Shown here: positions 33,241 through 37,322 of the stretch, piece after piece | Layout: each line of letters opens with the position of its first letter | Position numbering within the stretch: the first letter of the stretch is position 1 | Assembly: GCA_910588505.1 (NCBI GenBank) | Contig: CAJUPQ010000032.1 | Location: 1 to 37,322, forward strand | Reading direction: 5' to 3' | From: an uncultured Hungatella sp. | Lineage (GTDB): Bacteria > Bacillota > Clostridia > Lachnospirales > Lachnospiraceae | Length of the DNA: 37,322 bases | Position numbers and translations under genes: made by a program | The notes under the pieces: generated by a model | Database searches by the model: none | Told to the model about the DNA's origin: nothing | What the model saw: only the letters and a program-made list of their open reading frames with translations

Positions 33241-34908
33241 TCAATCAACCCCCACAGCCATTACAACCGCCTCATAAGGCCGCAGTCTCCCCGCCTCCCC
33301 CGGCTCCTTGTAATTGGCGATCAGACATTTCCCTCCCTCAAACTCCTTAGGCATCACAAACTCCACGTCCCGGTCTGTAAAATTGCAGGCAGTCAAAAGC
33401 CTCTCATCCCCCAGCCGCCTCTCATACACAAACAGCTCCTCACTATCGGGCAGAAGCAGCCTGTACTCCCCGTGGACGATCACCGGGCAGCTCTTCCTGA
33501 GGGCGATCAGCTTCTGATAAAAATAAAACACCGAATCCGGGTCCTCCAGCGCCGCCTTGGCATTGATCTCCCTGTAATTGGGGTTCACAGGCATCCAGGG
33601 AGTGCCTGTGGTAAATCCCCCCTGGCTGCTGTCATCCCACTGCATAGGCGTCCTGGCATTGTCCCGGCTCAGCCTTGTGATGCAGGGCCAGAACTCCTCA
33701 TGGGACACGATCCCTGATTTGCACCACTCCTCATAGGCGTGGATACTCTCAATATCGTGGAAATCCTCCGGCCCCTTAAAAGGATAGTTGGTCATCCCCA
33801 GCTCCTCCCCCTGGTAGATGTAGGGAGTCCCCTGCATCATGTGAAGGCACGCGGCCAGCATCTTGGCTGACAGAACCCTCCACTTAGGGTCGTCATTGCC
33901 GAACCTGGAAACCGCCCTGGGCTGGTCATGGTTATCCCAGAACAAGCTGTTCCATGCCCTCCCGAAAAGCTCATTCTGCCATTTGGACAAAATCCCCTTC
34001 AGCTTCGTCAAAGGCATCCTCTCATCGTTCCATTTCCCGTACTTCCCATGATCATCCACATGATCAAACTGGAACACCATATTAAGCTCATGGGTGTCAA
34101 AACCAGCATAGAAGCAGGCCTGTTCCGGCGTAACTCCGGAGGTCTCCCCTACAGTCATCAGGTCGTACTTTGACAGAACCTCCCGGTTCATCTCCCGCAG
34201 GTACTCATGCACCTTAGGTCCGTGGACGCAGTAAGGCGAATAATCCCCGTAAAGCCCCTTCACCTCCCCGTCCGGCATCTCCTCCGTCTTGGAGATCATG
34301 CTGATCACATCCATGCGGAACCCGTCAATGCCCTTCTGGCACCACCAGTTCATCATATCAAACACAGCTTTCCGCACCGTCGGATTATCCCAGTTCAGAT
34401 CCGGCTGCTTTTTGGAAAACAGATGGAGATAATACTGCCCCCGCTCCTCATCAAACTGCCAGGCGCTGCCCCCAAAGCAGGCTCCCCAGTTGTTAGGCGC
34501 CGAACCGTCCTCCTTCCCGTCCCTCCAGATATAGTAGTCCCCGTAAGGATTATCCTTCCCCTTCCGGCTCTCCACAAACCACTCATGCTCATCCGACGTG
34601 TGGTTCACCACCAGGTCCATGACGATCTTAAGCCCCCTCTTATGAGCCTCCAAAAGCAGTTCGTCAAAATCCTCCATGGTCCCGAACTCCTCCATGATCG
34701 CCTGATAATCGCTGATATCATACCCATTGTCGTCATTAGGCGACTGATACACCGGCGACATCCAGATCACATCGATCCCAAGCTTTTTCAGATAATCCAG
34801 CCTGCTGATAATCCCCCTAAGATCCCCGATCCCGTCCCCATTACTGTCCAAAAAACTTCTAGGGTAAATCTGATAAACAACCGCTTCCTTCCACCAAGAC
34901 GTACTCAT
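33241..34908 (-). CDS. GH13 alpha-glucosidase, oligo-1,6-glucosidase type
   Basis: The 555-residue cytosolic exo-glucosidase is of GH13 subfamily 31. It begins WWKEAVVYQIYPRSF, with the calcium-loop-like DSNGDGIGDL. Catalytic residues are D200 (GFRMDV), E255 (TVGETSG) and D328 (FWDNHDQ). V201 after the nucleophile is the residue known to favour alpha-1,6 bonds (isomaltase, oligo-1,6-glucosidase) over the threonine found in alpha-1,4 enzymes. AAAGGAG precedes ATG 34908; a frame extension to 34962 overlaps the upstream gene. It would release glucose from isomaltose-like sugars. It is probably transcribed together with the broken gene upstream. Confidence 0.95.
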   Translation of the reverse strand: MSTSWWKEAVVYQIYPRSFLDSNGDGIGDLRGIISRLDYLKKLGIDVIWMSPVYQSPNDDNGYDISDYQAIMEEFGTMEDFDELLLEAHKRGLKIVMDLVVNHTSDEHEWFVESRKGKDNPYGDYYIWRDGKEDGSAPNNWGACFGGSAWQFDEERGQYYLHLFSKKQPDLNWDNPTVRKAVFDMMNWWCQKGIDGFRMDVISMISKTEEMPDGEVKGLYGDYSPYCVHGPKVHEYLREMNREVLSKYDLMTVGETSGVTPEQACFYAGFDTHELNMVFQFDHVDDHGKYGKWNDERMPLTKLKGILSKWQNELFGRAWNSLFWDNHDQPRAVSRFGNDDPKWRVLSAKMLAACLHMMQGTPYIYQGEELGMTNYPFKGPEDFHDIESIHAYEEWCKSGIVSHEEFWPCITRLSRDNARTPMQWDDSSQGGFTTGTPWMPVNPNYREINAKAALEDPDSVFYFYQKLIALRKSCPVIVHGEYRLLLPDSEELFVYERRLGDERLLTACNFTDRDVEFVMPKEFEGGKCLIANYKEPGEAGRLRPYEAVVMAVGVD

Positions 34909-34925
34909 TTTCTTACGCTCCTTTC

Positions 34926-35337
34926 TCAAATCCCTGTCAAAATTTCCGCCAAAGCCTGACACAATCCCCTCTCAATCCCCATAGCCTCCAGCTGCGCCAG
35001 CACCACAGGAACCCGCTTCTCCCTCATCACCAGGTCATAAAACTCATCCTTCACATCAAACTCTATCTCAGCCTGATTCAAAAACTCAAACGCGCTCTCC
35101 CACTCCTCCCGGTAGGTCATCACCGTCTTAACGCACACGCCGTCCATGTACCCGCAGCCCTCATTGTCATCCTCATACAAGGTAAATGCCCCGTCATGGA
35201 TCATGTCCGTATAAATATCATACCACCTTCCCCCCGGGAAGCCACATCATCTCCTCCCTGACCCGCCCCATTTGCCGCAGAGCAAGGTCTACAAAATTCT
35301 CATGTTGCAATACAGAAGAAAATGCCAAGTCATCCAT
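34926..35337 (-). pseudogene. unknown protein gene with one-base frameshift in a G6 run
   Basis: Two minus-strand frames together encode one plausible protein of about 136 residues. The first runs MDDLAFSSVLQHENFVDLAL to MMWLPGGKVV and then stops. The second gives YDIYTDMIHDGAFTLYEDD through REKRVPVVLAQLEAMGIERG to the end. Removing one G from the run GGGGGG (35230-35235) joins them as LPGGRWYDIYTDMIHDG, a convincing continuity. I do not recognise the family. The possibilities are true mutation, a slippery contingency tract, or an assembly error. GGTGG lies six bases before the chosen ATG. The gene ends 17 bases before the glucosidase start. Confidence 0.65.
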
Positions 35338-35439
35338 TGAAGCCACCATCCTGTTTTCATTGTTCTTCCGCGCGCACGTTTGTACTATGCCCCTCATGAG
35401 CAGGTTCTTAACTCTGTATACTATAATATACACTTTTCC

Positions 35440-35468
35440 TTGCAAAATCTTGCAGTATTTTCTATAAT
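35440..35468 (+). promoter_or_regulatory. sigma-A promoter of the AraC-type regulator gene
   Basis: TTGCAA (35440-35445) and TATAAT (35463-35468) are exactly 17 bases apart, about 60 bases before the ATG. A palindromic TATA-rich segment (35415-35432) just upstream may serve the divergent gene. Confidence 0.8.
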
Positions 35469-35528
35469 AAATAACACAATCTTGACTTTTACGTTCCGCT
35501 CACCCAAATTCCCTTAAGGAGGCCTCCC

Positions 35529-36443
35529 ATGTATCCCGATCTGACATTAAAAGAACCCGTATCCCACGGAACCAGAAAAAACCCTCTCATGGCCATTCAC
35601 TTTACCATCGGCCCCGGAACCATATACCCCAGCCATTTCTTCGTGGAGCGTCACTGGCACTCTGACATAGAGATTATCCTGGTGAGAAAAGGCGCCTACC
35701 TGTGCGAAACCAACCTGGAGACCTTCCGGCTGGAGGAGGGGCACATGGCATTTATCAACAGTGAAGAGCTGCACCAGCTCACCGGCCTTGGCCAGGACAC
35801 AGTCCACGACGTCATTCTCTTCGGCCCTGACATCCTGGATTTCTCCTACCCGGATGAATGGCAGGAGCAGTGGATACGGCCGTTTTTGAACCATGACCTG
35901 GCATTTCCCCACACCCTCCTACCAGAGCATCCCGCATACGCCGGGTTCTCCCGCCTGTTTGACCGGATTCTAAAGAAAGCCCTGGACGCTAAAGAAGGCT
36001 GGTATATCCGCTGCAAACTGCTCCTTCTGGAACTCTTTGTCCTGTCGGCGGAAAGCGGGATGCTCCTGTCCGCCAGACAGCACTCTGCCCCGGGCCAGCA
36101 CCGGATCCGCCATTACAAGACCATTATCTCCTACATGGAAGAGCACTTTCAGGAGCCTGTCACCCTAAAAGACCTGGCGGACGCCATCCCCTGCAACCCC
36201 CAGTACCTGTGCCGCTTCTTCAAAGAACTGGCCGGCGTCTCCCCCATCCAGTATCTCATAAACTACCGCATTGAGCGGGCCTGCGGCCTTCTGGCCAACA
36301 CCTCCCTGCCCATTCTGCGTATCGCCATGGACTGCGGATTCGACAATGTAAGCTACTTTATCCGCAAATTCAAGGAGGCCAGAGGGTGTACTCCAAAAGA
36401 ATTCCGGGAAACCTCCAAAATTTCCCAGGCCTTTAACCCCTGA
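35529..36443 (+). CDS. AraC family transcriptional regulator
   Basis: The 304-residue protein has an N-terminal cupin-type sensor (about 20-110: FVERHWHSDIEIILVRKGAY, then LEEGHMAFINSEELHQL). Its C-terminal double helix-turn-helix spans about 200-297 (VTLKDLADAIPCNPQYLCRFFK, split over the first HTH, then ILRIAMDCGFDNVSYFIRKFK in two parts). AAGGAGG precedes the ATG. It diverges from the oligo-1,6-glucosidase transcription unit and may control it, or may once have controlled the sugar ABC transporter whose remnant follows directly. Confidence 0.95.
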   Translation: MYPDLTLKEPVSHGTRKNPLMAIHFTIGPGTIYPSHFFVERHWHSDIEIILVRKGAYLCETNLETFRLEEGHMAFINSEELHQLTGLGQDTVHDVILFGPDILDFSYPDEWQEQWIRPFLNHDLAFPHTLLPEHPAYAGFSRLFDRILKKALDAKEGWYIRCKLLLLELFVLSAESGMLLSARQHSAPGQHRIRHYKTIISYMEEHFQEPVTLKDLADAIPCNPQYLCRFFKELAGVSPIQYLINYRIERACGLLANTSLPILRIAMDCGFDNVSYFIRKFKEARGCTPKEFRETSKISQAFNP

Positions 36444-36558
36444 CCATCGATTCCCCCAACGACGCCACCACCATCTTAAAGACCCGCTTCATACGGGAGG
36501 ATTACCCGGATATCATCGGCATCGGCGGAGACATCAATTATTCCTACTTTTTAGATTC
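36440..36558 (+). pseudogene. fragment of an extracellular sugar-binding protein gene
   Basis: Directly after the AraC-type gene the plus strand reads LTIDSPNDATTILKTRFIRE and then DYPDIIGIGGDINYSYFLDS. This is characteristic of the N-terminal lobe of family 1 solute-binding proteins of sugar ABC transporters. There is no start, signal peptide or continuation: the left edge is the end of the regulator gene, and the right edge runs into the 3' end of the opposing FMN-binding gene. It is a residue of about 40 codons left by deletion. Confidence 0.7.
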
Positions 36559-37041
36559 CACCTTCTCGTCGTGGTTCTCGTCCGCGTTGTAGGACTGGCC
36601 CGGGAAACCGGTCAGATGAGGCAAATGCTCCCCGTCATAGTTTGGGGCAGCCCCCACAGCCTCAAACACGCCGTTAGAGGTCCAGGTAGCTCCTGCCACC
36701 GCATCCACGCCGTCCAGCCCGCCCTTCTCCAGTATCGCCTTCTTCAAAGGCTCTAAAGCATCCGCGCCAATCCCCGGCGTCTCCTGATCTCCGGTCAGCT
36801 TAAGATCCACAATCTTATCCCCGTCCAGAGTCACCTCCGCGGTAATGGGTCCGCCGTATCCTTCCCCTTGGCCGGTCTTCACCTCCGTCTTGGGCGCTGC
36901 CTCCGTGGCCGCTGCCGTGGTGGTCTCCTGTGCCGCCGTGGTAGCTGCTTCTGTCGCCGGAGGCGGAGTCTCCTTCTGCCCGCAGGCGGCCAGAGACGCA
37001 CCTACGGTGAGCAGTATCACTGCCAGTACCTTTTTCTTCAT
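36544..37041 (-). CDS. FMN-binding domain lipoprotein
   Basis: The 165-residue exported lipoprotein has signal peptide MKKKVLAVILLTVGASLAAC, with lipobox LAAC and acylated cysteine at 20. A T/A/E-rich linker (23-55) is followed by a single FMN_bind domain. The motif DAVAGATWTSNG near 113-124 matches the (S/A)GATxTS site where FMN is attached to threonine by an ApbE-type flavin transferase. Such proteins pass electrons at the outer face of the membrane, as in PplA-type extracellular electron transfer or Rnf-like systems. GAGGT precedes the ATG. It is monocistronic; the partners (ApbE, Ndh2-type dehydrogenase) are not in the window. Confidence 0.92.
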   Translation of the reverse strand: MKKKVLAVILLTVGASLAACGQKETPPPATEAATTAAQETTTAAATEAAPKTEVKTGQGEGYGGPITAEVTLDGDKIVDLKLTGDQETPGIGADALEPLKKAILEKGGLDGVDAVAGATWTSNGVFEAVGAAPNYDGEHLPHLTGFPGQSYNADENHDEKVESKK

Positions 37042-37077
37042 AAAATGTACCTCACAGTATATTTTTTGGTAAATATT

Positions 37078-37106
37078 TTTATATCAGCCTGTCCAAGTCT
37101 TGTCAA
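37078..37106 (-). promoter_or_regulatory. sigma-A promoter of the FMN-binding lipoprotein gene
   Basis: TTGACA (37101-37106) and TATAAA (37078-37083) lie exactly 17 bases apart on the minus strand, about 37 bases before the ATG. Confidence 0.88.
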
Positions 37107-37264
37107 ACGTTCTTTTTATTTGTCCAAATCCTCCAAATTCATACTATTAATTTTGTATATATTCCCCATACTACGTCATATACTCTGGCCTCCATCCAAT
37201 CCCAAACTCCTGCCATAAACATAGCCGCCCCTTTCGTCATCCATTTCTGGATGATTTTTATATA

Positions 37265-37322
37265 GTAAAAAGGGGCTGTGAAAAAATGGAGTGATTGAAA
37301 ACACCATTTTTCACAGCTCCTT
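37265..37322 (-). terminator. long hairpin terminator at the window edge
   Basis: The arms 37270-37289 and 37304-37322 pair over 19 bp with one wobble and one bulged A, around a 14-base loop. On the minus strand TTTTTAC follows, so it would end a minus-strand gene beyond the window. The sequence ends inside the outer arm, so an insertion-element end cannot be excluded. Confidence 0.7.

Noticed and set aside
32979..33248. 89-codon minus-strand frame upstream of the AAA-like remnant
   Set aside because: It overlaps the 33188-33218 terminator and the 3' end of the glucosidase gene, has no ribosome binding site, and resembles no family. It is probably non-coding junction DNA.
34207..34959. 250-codon plus-strand frame opposite the oligo-1,6-glucosidase gene
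   Set aside because: It is an antisense shadow of an intact enzyme gene and has no ribosome binding site.
1..37322. CRISPR array, prophage, tRNA or rRNA genes
   Set aside because: No regularly spaced direct repeats, phage structural or integrase genes, or cloverleaf/rRNA signatures were seen by reading both strands. A tRNAscan or CRISPR search would settle it.

Overview
The window looks like a chromosomal segment of a spore-forming, gut-type clostridium, most likely Lachnospiraceae (Enterocloster/Lachnoclostridium-like). The basis is a T-box-controlled archaeal-type prolyl-tRNA synthetase, CotS-like and YtvI-like sporulation genes, a lactose/cellobiose-type PTS permease, GH1 and GH13 glycosidases, AraC and RpiR regulators, AGGAGG ribosome binding sites throughout, and sigma-A promoters close to TTGACA-17-TATAAT. 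The species is inferred from gene content, not proven. Most genes lie on the minus strand.

Layout. 1-1554: terminator, a 108-bp palindromic element and a CmpB-like membrane protein with a tail of 11-residue repeats. 1561-8660 (minus): promoter, T-box leader, proS, cca, then a CotS-like protein, phosphohexomutase and acyltransferase. 8689-17753 (minus): one long operon-like block. It starts from a strong promoter with an inverted-repeat operator candidate and runs bicupin C, LysR regulator, bicupin B, bicupin A, amino-acid-type ABC permease, ATPase and binding lipoprotein, an intercistronic hairpin, two TIM-barrel isomerase/epimerase-like proteins and a MATE exporter. 17829-22905 (minus): beta-glucoside module with RpiR regulator, PTS EIIC, 6-phospho-beta-glucosidase and ROK kinase, with a 127-bp palindromic element inside. 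22980-25786: YtvI-like protein, VOC protein, TRIC-type channel and a decayed histidine phosphatase. 25902-30991: GH13 amylosucrase-like enzyme, divergent from two esterases and an ATP-grasp ligase. 30992-33190: a scarred zone with terminators, AT-rich DNA, a transposase-like fragment and a 5'-truncated AAA/PD-(D/E)XK gene. 33188-37322: oligo-1,6-glucosidase, a frameshifted unknown gene, AraC regulator, a remnant of a sugar-binding protein gene and an FMN-binding lipoprotein.

How genes work together. The EIIC would import and phosphorylate a beta-glucoside (EIIA and EIIB must be encoded elsewhere), GH1 would cleave it, and ROK would phosphorylate the freed glucose. The two GH13 enzymes and the phosphohexomutase feed the same hexose-phosphate pool. 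The best candidate for an undescribed system is the 9-kb block with three paralogous bicupins. It looks like a complete import, processing and export pathway for an unidentified small molecule, perhaps an amino-acid-like or sugar-derived compound. Its enzyme types recall inositol or uronate isomerase pathways, but the transporter is of the polar amino acid class. The esterase-esterase-ATP-grasp set is a second uncharacterised cassette.
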